Origin: Dipteronia dyeriana
Taxonomy: Eukaryota; Streptophyta; Magnoliopsida; Sapindales; Sapindaceae
Direction: 5' to 3'
Length of the DNA: 64,000 bases
Assembly (NCBI GenBank): GCA_032871835.1
Contig: CM065299.1
Coordinates: 28,227,074 to 28,291,073, forward strand
Shown: piece after piece, positions 1 through 12,059 of the stretch
How positions within the stretch are numbered: position 1 is the first letter of the stretch
Layout of the letters: each line of letters begins with the position of its first letter
The notes under the pieces: generated by a model
Seen by the model: the letters and a program-made list of their open reading frames with translations, nothing else
What the model was told of the DNA's origin: nothing
Databases searched by the model: none
Translations under genes and position numbers: made by a program

Positions 1-1953
1 GAAAGATCAGCTAGCCATTTGGTTTTGATATAGACATTAGAGAGAGAGAGAGTAGCTACTTTGATGTTTGTTTGGTGGCACTTTTTTCTCTTGTTTTCTG
101 TCATGGCAATGTATCATCGTCATCATTAGGAGAAAGACGTGAAGAGAATATTCTGTTGGAGGAGTGGTGTGGTGGATGATGCAGATCGTTTTGGGCCATA
201 GTGATGTAATGATGGATACAATATTGAACTCTTGTCAAAATGAAATCTAAGATTCTCATTTTTGTCATTACTATATCTATTCAAAAATAGGCAACTTATC
301 AAATCTTGTAGAGAGAAGAGAAAAAGATTTTCCCTTTCGTATATGATGAAGGCAAGATTATCCTATTGATTACAACCAATAACTTTGGAAGTAGATTGGA
401 TTGGATTAGGTAAACATATATTCACATACAACACCATAAAGGGGATGTTTTGGATCGAAATTACTTGATTTAAATACAAATTGGTTTCGTTTCTTTGTAG
501 CATGGGAGGTTCCTAGGTAATGTCATAAATGACAGTTTATTTAGTCCCAATATGATCACACCTGGTGCAATAATGTAATTACACACAGGAGGTTTCAATT
601 ATCAGAAAGAATATATGGTGGTAGTGGGTGATATAGTAGAGATAGTACTTATCTGCTGTCAGCTGAAGATACTGATGACTGGGACAGTGAGACTAAACAA
701 GAAAGATCCCTTAGTGGGATCGGACAAGTCATTGCAAGTTTGCAACCCGTCAACTTCATGCTTCTCATTTCTCTAAAGTAATAAGTCTACTCTTCTATTT
801 TACTTCCACTTTTTGCAGCGTTTCATATTTCCTCGTGGGGTGGGGGTGGCGAATATTTTCAGTGCACTTTCACACCCATAACCTACAAATTACACCTTCT
901 TTATTTATTTATTTATATGTTCTTCTCTTTGTTCATATCTTTTTTAAGTATTAAAAAGGAAAAAAGGAAAAAAAATCCTCCCTAGCTGTCATCTGATTTG
1001 AGCTTGTTGAAGAACAGGACAAACAGACCCCAATACCTCTTAAAAAGCTAATGGGTGGAACTGTGGAAGAGCCTTCCAAGTTCAATTATGTAACCGTAAC
1101 ATGATTTGAACCCACAGGTGCTTGGAAAAACCCGGCTTGCATTAATCATTTGGAGCTTCTTAACAGATAGAATGAAATGGTTTATATATTTATGGATATC
1201 GCCTTAAAAAAAAATCCAGGAGAAACAACTGATTCAAAGACCAAATTTATCTTCAGCCACTGCAATAGCTACAATGAAAATGGCCAAATTGTAGGTAAAA
1301 TGAGAGAGAATCAAAAGAATAATGGTTAGGCAGGTTGATTACTAAGAGGTAAAATAGTGACGGAATGTTAACCTTGTCAAGGGCAAGTGAAAATAAATCC
1401 CATCTACTAATTCGCTCTTTCCATAGCCATAGTTCATTACTTAACCTAAAAGTTCAAAACTCCATGCTTCCACCATGAAGCAATTTCAGATTCCTGGAGA
1501 TTTCTTTCAATCAAGTCTTAAAAAACGGTATTTTGACAACATTTCCAGGTCCAATAAGACAGAGCATATTGGAAACTCATCTCACATACATGGGATCCTG
1601 GAAATTATGACACATCTTAATCACTGTTTGCCAATGATTTTGTCATTTATAAAAATAAAAACGATAGCCATTCACTCTGTTCCGAATCTTAAGTTTATAT
1701 ATACAAATTTGTACTTGAAACACCCTTAAAACCCCACAATGATTGTACCATTAACCATCCAGGTATTACATAGAAAATATCATTCAAAAAAAGGAATTGG
1801 AATTGTCCGGGGGTGAAGTGCAGGTTCTGACTGGTGTTATGGATCGCCGATGCAAGTCACTATATTGACCGGCAACAAAAGATAAACAACCAAATTCCAA
1901 AAGATCATAGTGTCACACCATTATCTGAATTCTATAATACCTTCACTACCGTT
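1..1953. other. Gene-free stretch, function not recognised
   Basis: No reading frame here has recognisable protein similarity. The longest open frames, of 84 and 68 codons, have no family motif. There is a short GA run near position 40. The sequence is ordinary AT-rich plant intergenic DNA. The untranslated end of a gene lying to the left of the window cannot be excluded. Confidence 0.4.
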
Positions 1954-3348
1954 AAGATGTCAGACGTCCACTTAAGTAGAGTTGAAAATTCTAATTCCAT
2001 GGTTGGCTATACTAAATCTTCAACTTCAACAAAATTATAAATGCATGGCAAGCATATAAACTGAACTTAATAGAAAGATATACATTGATGATTCAACAAA
2101 TCAGATAAACTTTTATAGTCAAAGGCTTTAAATCCACCACAAAAGTATCCATATGGTGATATAAGTTTTTCTATTGCAAAAACTCACAAATACACAATAA
2201 TAAACACATATTTCACATTACATTTTTATTTCATTTCATTGAGTCTAGTCCCATATAATAATCGTGTTCTTCAACATCATATAGGTCAAAACAAGAAAAA
2301 ATGTGAGAAATGAAAAAAACACATGAACTTGCCAGCACAAAAGATCAAAACCGACTGACAAACGCTTTGTCAAGATGAAAAAATTCCAGTTCCACAAAAC
2401 ATCATCCATCCTATTGTAAAGATGTCAGACGTCCACTTAAGTAGAGTTGAAAATTTTAATTCCATGGTTGGCTATACTAAATCTTCAACTTCAACAAAAT
2501 TATAAATGCATGGCAAGCACATAAACTGAACTTAATAGAAAGATATACATTGATGATTCAACAAATCAGATAAACTTTTATAGTCAAAGGCTTTAAATCC
2601 ACCACAAAAGTATCCATATCGTGATAAAAGTTTTTCTATTACAAAAACTCACAAATACACAATAATAAACACATATTTCACATTAAATTTTTATTTCATT
2701 TCATTGAGTCTAGTCCCATATATTAATCGTGTTCTTAAACATCATATAGGTCAAAACAAGAAAAAATGTGAGAAATGAAAAAAACACATGAACTTGCCAG
2801 CACAAAAGATCAAAACCGACTGACAAACGCTTTGTCAAGATGAAAAAATTCCAGTTCCACAAAACATCATCCATCCTATTGTAAAGATGTCAGACGTCCA
2901 CTTAAGTAAAGTTGAAAATTTTAATTCCATGGTTGGCTATACTAAATCTTCAACTTCAACAAAATTATAAATGCATGGCAAGCACATAAACTGAACTTAA
3001 TAGAAAGACATACATTGATGATTCAACAAATCAGATAAACTTTTATAGTCAAAGGCTTTAAATCCACCACAAAAGTATCCATATCGTGATATAAGTTTTT
3101 CTATTGCAAAAACTCACAAATACACAATAATAAACACATATTTCACATTAAAATTTTATTTCATTTCATTGAATCTAGTCCCATATATTAATCGTGTTGT
3201 TCAACATCATATAGGTCAAAACAAGAAAAAATGTGAGAAATGAAAAAAACACATGAAGTTGCCAGCACAAAAGATCAAAACCGACTGACAAACGCTTTGT
3301 CAAGATGAAAAAATCCCAGTTCCACAAAACATCATCCATCCTATTGTA
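1954..3348. repeat. Three tandem copies of a 465-bp unit
   Basis: The phrase AAGATGTCAGACGTCC occurs at 1954, 2419 and 2884, so the period is exactly 465 bp. The text between these points is almost the same in all three copies, with only scattered substitutions seen by eye. The third copy ends near 3348, where the next unit would begin but the sequence becomes unique. The unit has no long reading frame. It lies about 170 bp beyond the 3' end of the trihelix gene. High identity suggests a recent local amplification. Nothing identifies the unit as a known satellite. Confidence 0.95.
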
Positions 3349-3520
3349 AAGCTATTGTGATAAGAAAAGAAAAGAAAATCATTCTAAACTTTCCATCTTC
3401 CACCAAAATTCAATTGCAACCTTCAAAAACAATAATAAAAGTGTTACTTTAGTGTTTCAGCTAAGTAGCTAACCTCCTTTATCCACAACCTGATGCTAAA
3501 ATTCCGATATCATCTTCTGA

Positions 3521-4801
3521 TTACATCTCATCTCCATTTCTGGTTCTGTTAGGTGACACCAATTCCATCTTTACCTTCTTCTTCTTCTTCTTTCCTAATA
3601 ACCCTATAAGAAAAGTATCCAAAATGTGTTGCTGTGACTCGAGTATCATCTGGCTATGCTTCATCTCCATTTCCATTCGCATCTTCTGAGCCTCCATTGC
3701 CATCTCCATCTTCATCTCCTCTACCTTCACAAACCTTTCTGTCAACAGAGTAATCGATGAAACCAACTCCTCAAACGGATCCAGATCCAGACCTCTCTTA
3801 GCCCCACCGCCATCATTCTTCTTTCCAAACCTCAATCTTGATGAAGAAGCATATCCATTCATGATCCTAGAATCAACGTTACCGTTATAATTCCCTTCAA
3901 CTCTATCATACTTCTTCAGCCTCAATTCTGATGACCCGAAACCCCTGTCACTTGTTGTAGTAGAAAAACCACTTCTCCTTCCATTATTAACCACCTCATA
4001 TTCATGATCATAATATGGGTTAGGATAAAAATTCACATCAATCTTGCTATAATTTCTTGGCTTAAACCCCGGCGGTGGTGCCAAAATCCTATCACCTAGG
4101 GTTTTCACAGGAAAACTATGAATATTGCAATCGAAATCAACATCATCCATCTTCCCATAGCTATTCAATCTAACCCCTTGACTAACATAATTCCTGTGAC
4201 AGGGCATTTTCACACCAAACCCAACTCCGAAGTCAGGATGATCATCAGCATCAATCTTCACATAATCATTTGCCCTAGACTCTAAATTTAGCAAATCGTC
4301 GTCATCAAAATCCATATTATCATCGTAACTCCTACGTAACCCTTCTCTTGAAGTTGAATCACAATCCTGATTGAAATCAGGATCATCAACCTTTCTAAAT
4401 TTGCTAGTCAAATGCGTATCTCTTACAATTTTAACCCGAACCCCGGTATCATGAACTTGATTAACGGTTGAGGACGATCCAAAATTCATAGAATCCAGTA
4501 AAGGAAAAAGGTCCCAAGAAGAGACGAACCTACCTGGCAAAGCGAGGCACCGTTGTTTCTCAGAACGGTAGCGTATTCGCAACTTCTCGATCTTGTGGCG
4601 GCACTGCAAGGAGGACTTGGGCGGTCCAGGATTAGAGGCGGAGACGGTGGAGGATACAGCGTCCCAATCGGAGGTGCGAAGGTAGCCGCGATTAAGAGAG
4701 AGCCATCTGTCGAGGTAGGACTTAACGAGGACTAAGGTCTCGTCCGGGGTCCAGCAGGGCGGTGGGACCCTCCTCGTGGTGACCGGTAAAGGAGCAGACA
4801 T
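3521..4801 (-). CDS. Trihelix (Myb/SANT-like) transcription factor
   Basis: This single-exon frame encodes 426 residues. Residues about 15-95 form a trihelix DNA-binding domain. CWTPDET opens helix 1, then come LNRGYLRTSDWDAV, QCRHKIEKLRIRY and the closing WDLF segment. The spacing of the tryptophans and the QCRHKIEKL block fit the SIP1/ASIL-like branch of plant trihelix factors. The middle (about 110-335) is Asp-, Asn- and Tyr-rich and looks disordered. Residues about 341-400 form a long Met/Glu/Lys/Gln coiled coil, as expected for dimerisation in this branch. A run of six lysines follows, a likely nuclear localisation signal. The start Met is preceded by a CT-rich leader with no other in-frame ATG nearby. 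Target genes and exact orthology cannot be read from the sequence. The family call is firm; a subfamily symbol is not given. Confidence 0.9.
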   Translation of the reverse strand: MSAPLPVTTRRVPPPCWTPDETLVLVKSYLDRWLSLNRGYLRTSDWDAVSSTVSASNPGPPKSSLQCRHKIEKLRIRYRSEKQRCLALPGRFVSSWDLFPLLDSMNFGSSSTVNQVHDTGVRVKIVRDTHLTSKFRKVDDPDFNQDCDSTSREGLRRSYDDNMDFDDDDLLNLESRANDYVKIDADDHPDFGVGFGVKMPCHRNYVSQGVRLNSYGKMDDVDFDCNIHSFPVKTLGDRILAPPPGFKPRNYSKIDVNFYPNPYYDHEYEVVNNGRRSGFSTTTSDRGFGSSELRLKKYDRVEGNYNGNVDSRIMNGYASSSRLRFGKKNDGGGAKRGLDLDPFEELVSSITLLTERFVKVEEMKMEMAMEAQKMRMEMEMKHSQMILESQQHILDTFLIGLLGKKKKKKVKMELVSPNRTRNGDEM

Positions 4802-5269
4802 GATATTGGGGGGGTGGGCAGGATAAGGTGGGAGGAGGACTGGAGGAGGAGGAGGAGGAGATGATATTGGTGGTTAGTTATTGGTATCATTGTGGGAAAA
4901 GTAAAGTAGGGGTTAGGCGTGGGGGCGCCTAACCGACTGAGTGGGGAGTGATGCTAGTGTGCGCAAAGGGTGAAGTGCGCACACGTGAACGGAGAGAGAA
5001 ATAGCAACTACTCCGCCACGATCGTCGCCAAGTAGATCTAATCGTGTTGAAGACAATATCAGCATCCATATTCCACTCTCAGGCTCACCCCACTCCCTCC
5101 TTCCGTAGAGTCGTGCTCGCGCGTGTCACGCTCCCAAATACCAACCATTAACCATAAACGGGCTCACTTGTCTTGTATGTCCCCGCCACTATAATATAAT
5201 AGGATACCATCGTAAATTCGCAATCCATGTGACAGCCGACTTATGTCACCTATCTATTAACATGACATA
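4802..5269. other. 5' flank of the trihelix gene
   Basis: The first 60 bp upstream of the ATG are CT-rich on the coding strand, typical of a plant leader. Further out there is a CACGTG-type E/G-box core near 4983 and a GC-rich block with CGCGTGTC near 5113. No clear TATA box was found. The minus-strand gene would be driven from here. No second gene was seen. Confidence 0.35.
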
Positions 5270-6128
5270 GGGTTAATTTCTTTTTAGTCCCTCTAGTTTT
5301 ACCTAATATATAAATTGGTCATCCGGTTTTGAGTTTTACCTTAACAGGTCCCTTTAGTTTTCAAAAATCCATATTTTAGTCCCTGCCGTCCAATTCTGCT
5401 AGGGTTCCGTCATACCATTAAGGGTATAATGGTAAAAGTATGGTTAAATTAATAATTTCAATTAAAAACAATTTTAAAAAATCAATATTTAAAAAATCAA
5501 ATTAAAAAATAAAAAATCTAACTAAACCCTAACCCTTAAACCATCATCATCGTCCATCACCAACATCATCTTTCCGTGTCCATCATTTGCCCACAACCAC
5601 ACCACAGCAACAGATCATCGTCTTCTCTACCAAACTTCATCATTTTCCACGCGGTTCTCCTCCTTCCCGTTACTTGATCTCCACTCATCTCGAATCCCTT
5701 CCTCAACAATAACACTCGCAAAACATACAACCCATAACCCCAAAATCAACATCCATCTCCAGATATCAACACCTACCCACACAAAAATCAACACCTATCT
5801 CCAAAAATCAACACCCACGCTAGAAATCACCAACACCACATCACTCGATATCACAAAAAGCACTACAAAACGATTGCTCCTTAAATCGAAAACTTCTCAG
5901 ATTCTTCAATGTCTTTCACCGAAGAACCAAATCCACCATCTTATTCACCTTCACCACCATCTCACCAGCGTCTATCGGTGCTCAAACTCACCGGTACGAA
6001 CACGACGACGACCACCCTTGCCTACCTGAATCAAACGCAAACCAAATCCATCTCTATTCTTTTTTTATCTCTCTCTAATTCTTCTTCGCTGGTTCGGGTT
6101 CACCGGCAAGAACAAGCCTTGATCTCCT

Positions 6129-8000
6129 GATGAGAATCAAGAAGCTTCACCAAAGGATCTATTGCATGTTCCAGTTGGACCATTACAATGGACAAGAAGA
6201 TCAAAGAAGCATTTAATGATGGGCTGATTATGAGTTGCTGAAATCCAAGTGCGACCCACATGAAGACCAAATCTGGGTTGAATTTCTAGGGACTCTATAG
6301 AGAACATATGAGGTCGGATCGACTATTATAATATGTTTCCAGAAATCCCAAGACAAGCCCTGCAAATACTATGAAGACTCCGTCCTCCAAAATAGATCAT
6401 AACAAGTCCAAATTCAGACATCTATATTGTTGCATGAAGACTTGAGTTGAGGAGTCCGAATTTCAACATATTTCCTATATTCTGGGCTATGTATGGTTGG
6501 AGGAGAATACAATTTCAGCTGATTTATTTCCTTTTAATTCCCAAAGAATAATAGTTGATTTGTTTCCCAAATTAATGAGCTGATTTGTTTCCAGATTTAG
6601 CTTTCAAATTAGAAAGCAAGTCAATAGTTGCTTGATTTAGTTTTTTCTTCGTTTTTAAGACAATTATTGCCCGATTTAATTTTTTGATTGTAAGGCCTTA
6701 ATGGCCGAATTTTCTTGTTTCCTTTCATATTGGCTTGTAGCCTTTATTTTCGTTTAGAGTTTTAGTTTATAAAGGAATGAATTGGATGTAATTCGGTAGA
6801 TTTTGAATTGAAATAAATTTGAAAGAATTCTCTCTTTGGTTCTTCATAGAACTTGTAAACTTATCAATGTTCTACCTTGTGGCGTTCAAACCTTGACTTA
6901 TCACTCACCTTCTTTCTTATTCTTGAGTGTGGCATCTAAAACTTTCTTAATACCGTTGGTTCTTATTTCCTTATAGATAACGAGTCGCTATTCTTTTTAT
7001 TTTCTTTGTTTAAAAACTTGAAAGAGAGCGGGTCTCACTACTCTTGGTAAGGTTCATATCAGTTAGACCCAAAACCAATATATGGTAACGAATGATCATT
7101 TTCTAATTCAAGTTTTTAAATAAAGAAAATAAAAAGGACCATGACCCGTTATCTATAAGGAGATAAGAACCAACGGTATCAAAAAAGTTGTATTGCCACA
7201 CTCAAGAATAAGAAAGAAGGTGAGTGATAAGTCAAGGTTTGAACGCCACAAGGTAGAAACTTGATAAGTTCACAAGTTCTATGAAAAACCAAAGATAAAA
7301 TTCTCTCAAATTTATTTCAATTCAAAATCTACCGAATTACATCCAATTTGTTCCTTTATAAACTAAAACCCTAAACGAAAATAAAGGCTACAAGCCAACC
7401 TAAAAGGAAACAAGAAAATTCAGTCATTAAGGCCTTACAATCAGAAAACTAAATCGGGCAATAATTGTCTTACAAACAAAGAAAAAACTAAATCAAGCAA
7501 CTATTGACTTGTTTCCTAATTGGAAAGCTAAATCTGGAAACAAATCAGCCCCTTAATTTGGGAAATAAATCAACTATTATTCTTTGAGAATTAAAAGGAA
7601 ATAAATCAACTGAAATTTTATTCTCCTCCAACCATACGCCGCCAAAAATATAGGAAATATGTTGAAATTCGGACTCCTAAACTCAAGTCTTCGTGCAACA
7701 ATATAGATGTCTGAATTTGGACTTATTATGATATGTTTTGGAGGACAGAGTCTCCATAGCATCTGTAGGGCTTGTCTTGGGATTTTCTAAAACATATTAT
7801 AATAGTCGATCCGACCTCAGATGCTCTCTATAGATGCCCTAGAAGTTCAGTCCAGATTTGGTCTTCATGTGGGCCGCACGTGGATTTCAGCAACTCATAA
7901 TCAGCCCATCATTAAATGCTTATTTGATCCTCTTGGCCCTTGTAATTGGTCCAACTGAAACATGCAATGGATCCTTTGGTAAAGCTTCTTGATTCTCATC
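6129..8000. repeat. Large inverted repeat, two 892-bp arms around an 88-nt loop
   Basis: Left arm 6129-7020 and right arm 7109-8000 are reverse complements along their whole length, with scattered substitutions (roughly nine in ten bases agree by eye). The outer ends share GATGAGAATCAAGAAGCTT and the inner ends share CAAGTTTTTAAA-like text. The arms resemble the 3' end and LTR of a gypsy-type element: the right arm, read on the minus strand, has a GPITRA..KRIK motif in a decayed frame, then a non-coding tract with a TTTATAAAG box. Transcription across the unit could form a very long hairpin. Whether it arose by head-to-head insertion or inverted duplication is not clear. Confidence 0.9.
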
Positions 8001-8359
8001 ATCTCCTCTCGATCTACTTAACTAAAAGGAGATTAGCATTGGTTGTGGCAGGACTGGTTGACGGTAAGGGTTCGAATGGGTTCGGTTTTAGGTTTGACAG
8101 TGGTTGTTTGGTTTAGGTTTGGAGGTGGTTGACAGTAGGGGACAGTGGTGATTATGGGTGGCTAGGGTTTTGGTGATTAGGGTTGTGAATGTGATGAATG
8201 ATGGTGATGATGAAAATGAAGATGATCATATGTGTGGTGGTGATTGTTTCGAAAAGAGGGGTATTTTAATTAATTTGATTTTTTTAATATTAGTTTTTTT
8301 TTTATTAAAACAGAATTAGGGTTTGAATGATTTTTTAAAGAAGAGATATAAAGAATAGG

Positions 8360-8361
<2 letters not shown>

Positions 8362-8410
<49 letters not shown>
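8362..8410. repeat. (TA)n microsatellite
   Basis: About 24 uninterrupted AT dinucleotides lie inside the right part of the 5270-8661 element. Confidence 0.95.
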
Positions 8411-8413
<3 letters not shown>

Positions 8414-8661
8414 GGGTTTGAATAAAATTTTGTTTGAATTTTTAATATAATAAAAAAAATCTATAAATATTTATTATAATTATATTTTTGTTTTTTTTAA
8501 TTTTTTAATCAAGAGCAGTAGGATCATTTGACCCTCTGATCCTGTCAATCAACACTTTTTTGACGAAAATTGTAACAGAATGATTAAACAAGATAATACT
8601 GAAAATCAGGAGACCAATTTGTGTAATAGATCAAACTAGAGGGACTAAAAAGAAATAACCC

Positions 8662-9448
8662 ATTAACATATGAGTAGTGCTAGACATTATAAAAAATTAA
8701 TCCAAATTTTAACCCAAATAATGTGACAAGTGAGTTGTCATCAGTACACAAAATATGGAATGACGTGGTTAATGAAAAAATCACTTGCCACATCATTTGA
8801 GTTAAAATTTGGACTAAATTTTTGAAATAACTAGCATTATTGATTGACATATCGACTGCCGCATGAATTGTGGTTGAAAAATTGTGATAATTGTTATGAT
8901 GTATAGCATTATTCATAGATAATCTATTCATATAAACATTTCCACTCTATTGTTTTTTTTTTTAAATTAGGTGCGTTAATAATTTAAGATGATTTACAAA
9001 TAAAATGTATTAAAATAAATGTATTCATTTCAATAGGGGTACTATTGGTATTAAGATGAGTGTTTATAGTAATATTTATTTTTATAATTTTAGACATGTA
9101 TATAATTATAAAAATGAGTGTACTAATTAGTTTTATGGGTGATAATCTCCGCACCATGTATAGATTTATAACAATTAGGATTTAATCATTATAATGATAT
9201 ATTGATGATCCAAGATGATAAAATTTTTGGCAAAGGTGTTGTTAATAGCAATGTTATTAGGCAATTTTCAGTTTTTAGATTTCAATCCAATGATATATAA
9301 AAGTTAAGGATTTGAAAATTAAAATAAAAAATAAAACAAAAAAAAAATCATTACTCTCACGTGAACTGCCAAGTAATATTGTTGCTACCTGAAACCTAGC
9401 TACAAACCAGATAATAAATAATTTTTTAGTATTTTGATACTATAATCA
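8662..9448. other. AT-rich gene-free stretch
   Basis: No coding signal is visible. The segment 8680-8830 contains a short imperfect inverted repeat: AATCCAAATTTTAACCC on one side, and GTTAAAATTTGGACTAAAT on the other. This suggests a small decayed MITE. Confidence 0.35.
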
Positions 9449-10275
9449 AAATAATAAGGGTTAATTGCACCAATGACCACTGAATTATGGACGAGACAAC
9501 AATATGCCCCTTAAACTTTTTTTTTTAATATAGTAAACCCCTTGAACTTTTTTTTAGTGACAGAAGTTGTCGGAATAGTAATAGAACTTCATTTCCGTCA
9601 ATTCTTTTATCATGTGGGTTCATATCAAGGGGTAAATCTTGAATAACATAAAGGGTTAATTGCACCATACCCCCTTAATTATAAGTGAGGTAGTAATGTG
9701 CCATTGAACTTTTTTTTACAGTAAACCCCTTGAACTATCAGAAATTGACAATAATTGACGGAATAGAGACGGAACCCACTTTCCATCCATCTTCTCGTCA
9801 TGTGTCATGCACATGTAAGGGTAAAATTAGAATAAAATTTAGAACTTTTTTTATAAAGATTATTACATTAACAAAAATTATTATATTAAAAACAAAAAAT
9901 TAATATAAATTTCATATCCAATCATCCAAACAAACCATATTCCATATTCATCTCCATTTGCTAAATGCTGAAATCTCATCTCTTTTCCATTTGTGAAAAC
10001 CTATCTCCATCTCTATCTTCATCTCTATGGACTTTATCTTCTTCTCTCTTTTCTTACCCAAATCATCCATCTCTCCATTTCTACCCATCTCTCTCTCTCT
10101 CATGAGTTTTAATCAAAATGAAAAGACCTTCAACAATGCAATCAATTGTAATGACAGAAACCCGGTTCGAAATCTCATCTCACCTCACCCATCTCATTCT
10201 TTTGTAACTCAGCCACTTCTTCCATGAATATCTGCTAGAAATCTTATCGCAACCCTATGTGATGAGATCAATATC

Positions 10276-10310
10276 GAGAGAGAGAGAGAGAGATATATAT
10301 ATATATATAT
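10276..10310. repeat. (GA)n-(TA)n compound microsatellite
   Basis: A GA run passes directly into a TA run. It lies inside the 9458-11495 element. Confidence 0.9.
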
Positions 10311-10758
10311 ACTCCCAAATCCAAAATAAAAAATCCAAGGATCTATAACAAAAGTAGCAAATAAATACCCAAAACTCAGCGATTCGACCCAGAAATTTGA
10401 CGATTCGACCCATGAAGACCCAAAACTCGGTGATTCAACGATTCACCAATGGATCTATAACAAAAGTAGCAAATAAATAGAAGATCCATTTTTTTTAATT
10501 CAATTATTATTTTTATTTTTATTTTTTGGAATTATATGAATGGTTATTTTGTTGATTTTTTGATGTTGGATCCAACGTGTGCTAAAATGGGTGTTTGATT
10601 GTATAAAAAAGTTATGGGTTTTGTATTGAATTCAATTTCAGCAATGGTGGTTAAGGTTTCAGTTGGTGATGATGAAGATGATGTTGGTGATTTTGATTTG
10701 GGTGGCCACCAGATCTAGATTTATTTATTTATTTATTTATTTTTTACTATGTGGAGAT

Positions 10759-10801
<43 letters not shown>
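10759..10801. repeat. (TA)n microsatellite
   Basis: About 20 AT dinucleotides sit inside the 9458-11495 element. They make an artificial Ile-Tyr frame. Confidence 0.95.
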
Positions 10802-10806
<5 letters not shown>

Positions 10807-11504
10807 CAAATGTCAAAATACGATGAAGAAGAAGAAGGTTTGGAAAATGGGATTTTAAGAAGGGAAATATATTACCACAAAAAATTTATGTTATTCCAGA
10901 TTTGCTACTTGGGACAAACCCACGTGAAGAGTACATAACAAAAAATGGACGGAAATGAAGTTCTGTTTCTATTCTATCCACTTCTACCAATAAATGAAAA
11001 TTCAAGGGGTTTACTGTAAAAAAAAGTTCATGGGCATATTGCTACCTCGTGTATAATTCAAGGGGTATTGGTGTAATTAACCCTAAGATGATATTCCAGC
11101 TTCACCCATTGGTACGAAACCAGGTGAAGAGCACGTGACAAAAGAATTGGACGGAAATGAAGTTTTGTTTCTATTCCACCAGATTTTGCCAATAAATGAA
11201 AGTTTAATGGGTTTAGTACAAAAAAAAAGGTTCATGGGGAATAATGCTACCTCGCGTATAATTCAGGGGCATTGGTGAAATTAATCCTAAGATGTTATTC
11301 TATATTTGCCCCTTGGTACGAACCCATATGAAGAGCACGCGATAAAACAATAAACGGAAATAAAGTTATGTTACTATTCCATCAACTTCTATCAATAAAT
11401 GAAAGTTCAAGAGTTTTTACTACTAAAAAAAAAAAAAGTTCAGGTGTACACTGCTACCTCGCGTATAATTTAAGAGGCATTAGTGTAATTAACCCAAATA
11501 ATTA

Positions 11505-12059
11505 TACACGTACTTAGACAAACAATCAGCCTTCAAATCTCGTAGAATCTGGTTCTATACCATTTTGAATTTATGAAATACGAAATATGAAATAAAGTGA
11601 AGAAAGAAATAATTATAACAAGAAGCGTTGGCAGCAATATCACCTCCTCAACACAAGATTCTGATGAAGTAGTCGACCTTCCACCGCCCCATCTCCCCGA
11701 TAAACAATTAGACGTGCTCTTTCATATTTAAAATACTATGTTTGTCTCACCACCAGCGGAAACACAATGAGATTAAGAGTGTTTGATATGATTTTTTAAA
11801 TATAGTTTCTAAAGTAGATCTTTTTGTAGTAAAATTTCTAATTAGTAGAGATTCTAATAAAAAAGGCTTTTAGTTATATAAATTATAAAAAAGATGTTAA
11901 CAAACTATTTTTAAAAAATAGTTTTTGGTTGTGTGAATTATAAAAAAAAAGTATTGACAATGTATTTATAATGAAAGAGTTGTATCATATACGAAACTTT
12001 ATAAACGGTAGTTGAGACAATTTAAATGTTTTTAAGAAACTAAAAAAAAAAAGTTTTGG
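11505..12059. other. Gene-free stretch, possible outer MITE arm
   Basis: There is no coding signal. The text near 11776 (GAGTGTTTGATATG) has an approximate inverse near 13905-13920 (ACCAAACACACGC). The 12060-13599 palindrome may therefore sit inside an older element of about 2.1 kb. This is weak evidence. Confidence 0.3.

Larger units (their letters stand above)
5270..8661. mobile_element. Mutator-like (MULE) non-autonomous element with nested palindrome
   Basis: The left end reads GGGTTAATTTCTTTTTAGTC and the right end is its near-perfect inverse, ending AAAAAGAAATAACCC. The inverted similarity continues for roughly 100-150 bp with drift. Flanks are CATGACATA on the left and ATTAACATA on the right, an imperfect match that leaves the target duplication uncertain. 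The interior holds a GC-richer block (5530-6130) with an 73-codon Pro/Ser/Thr frame, possibly captured host sequence. It also holds the large palindrome at 6129-8000, and a (TA)n tract at about 8362-8410. No transposase is present. The TIR style fits plant Mutator-like elements; the superfamily is inferred from that alone. Confidence 0.65.
9449..11504. mobile_element. Mutator-like element with multimeric inverted ends and 9-bp target duplication
   Basis: The element spans 9458-11495 and starts GGGTTAATTGCACCA; it ends with the inverse, GTGTAATTAACCC. The left end has two tandem copies of a subunit of about 190 bp (from 9458 and 9653). The right end has about three inverted copies (near 10930-11095, 11095-11290 and 11290-11495). 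Each contains a 'plain ORF-free' text with CCCCTTGAACT-like and GACGGAA-like blocks. The flanks are AAATAATAA (9449-9457) and AAATAATTA (11496-11504), matching at 8 of 9 bases, the duplication size expected for Mutator. The middle carries AG/AT and (TA)n microsatellites and no transposase. Confidence 0.75.

Noticed and set aside
5909..6130. 73-codon Pro/Ser/Thr-rich frame as a gene
   Set aside because: Low-complexity composition, no family motif, and a place within a MULE-like element; at most a captured gene fragment.
10663..10938. 91-codon frame with Ile-Tyr run
   Set aside because: It is produced by a (TA)n microsatellite inside a Mutator-like element and shows no conserved domain.
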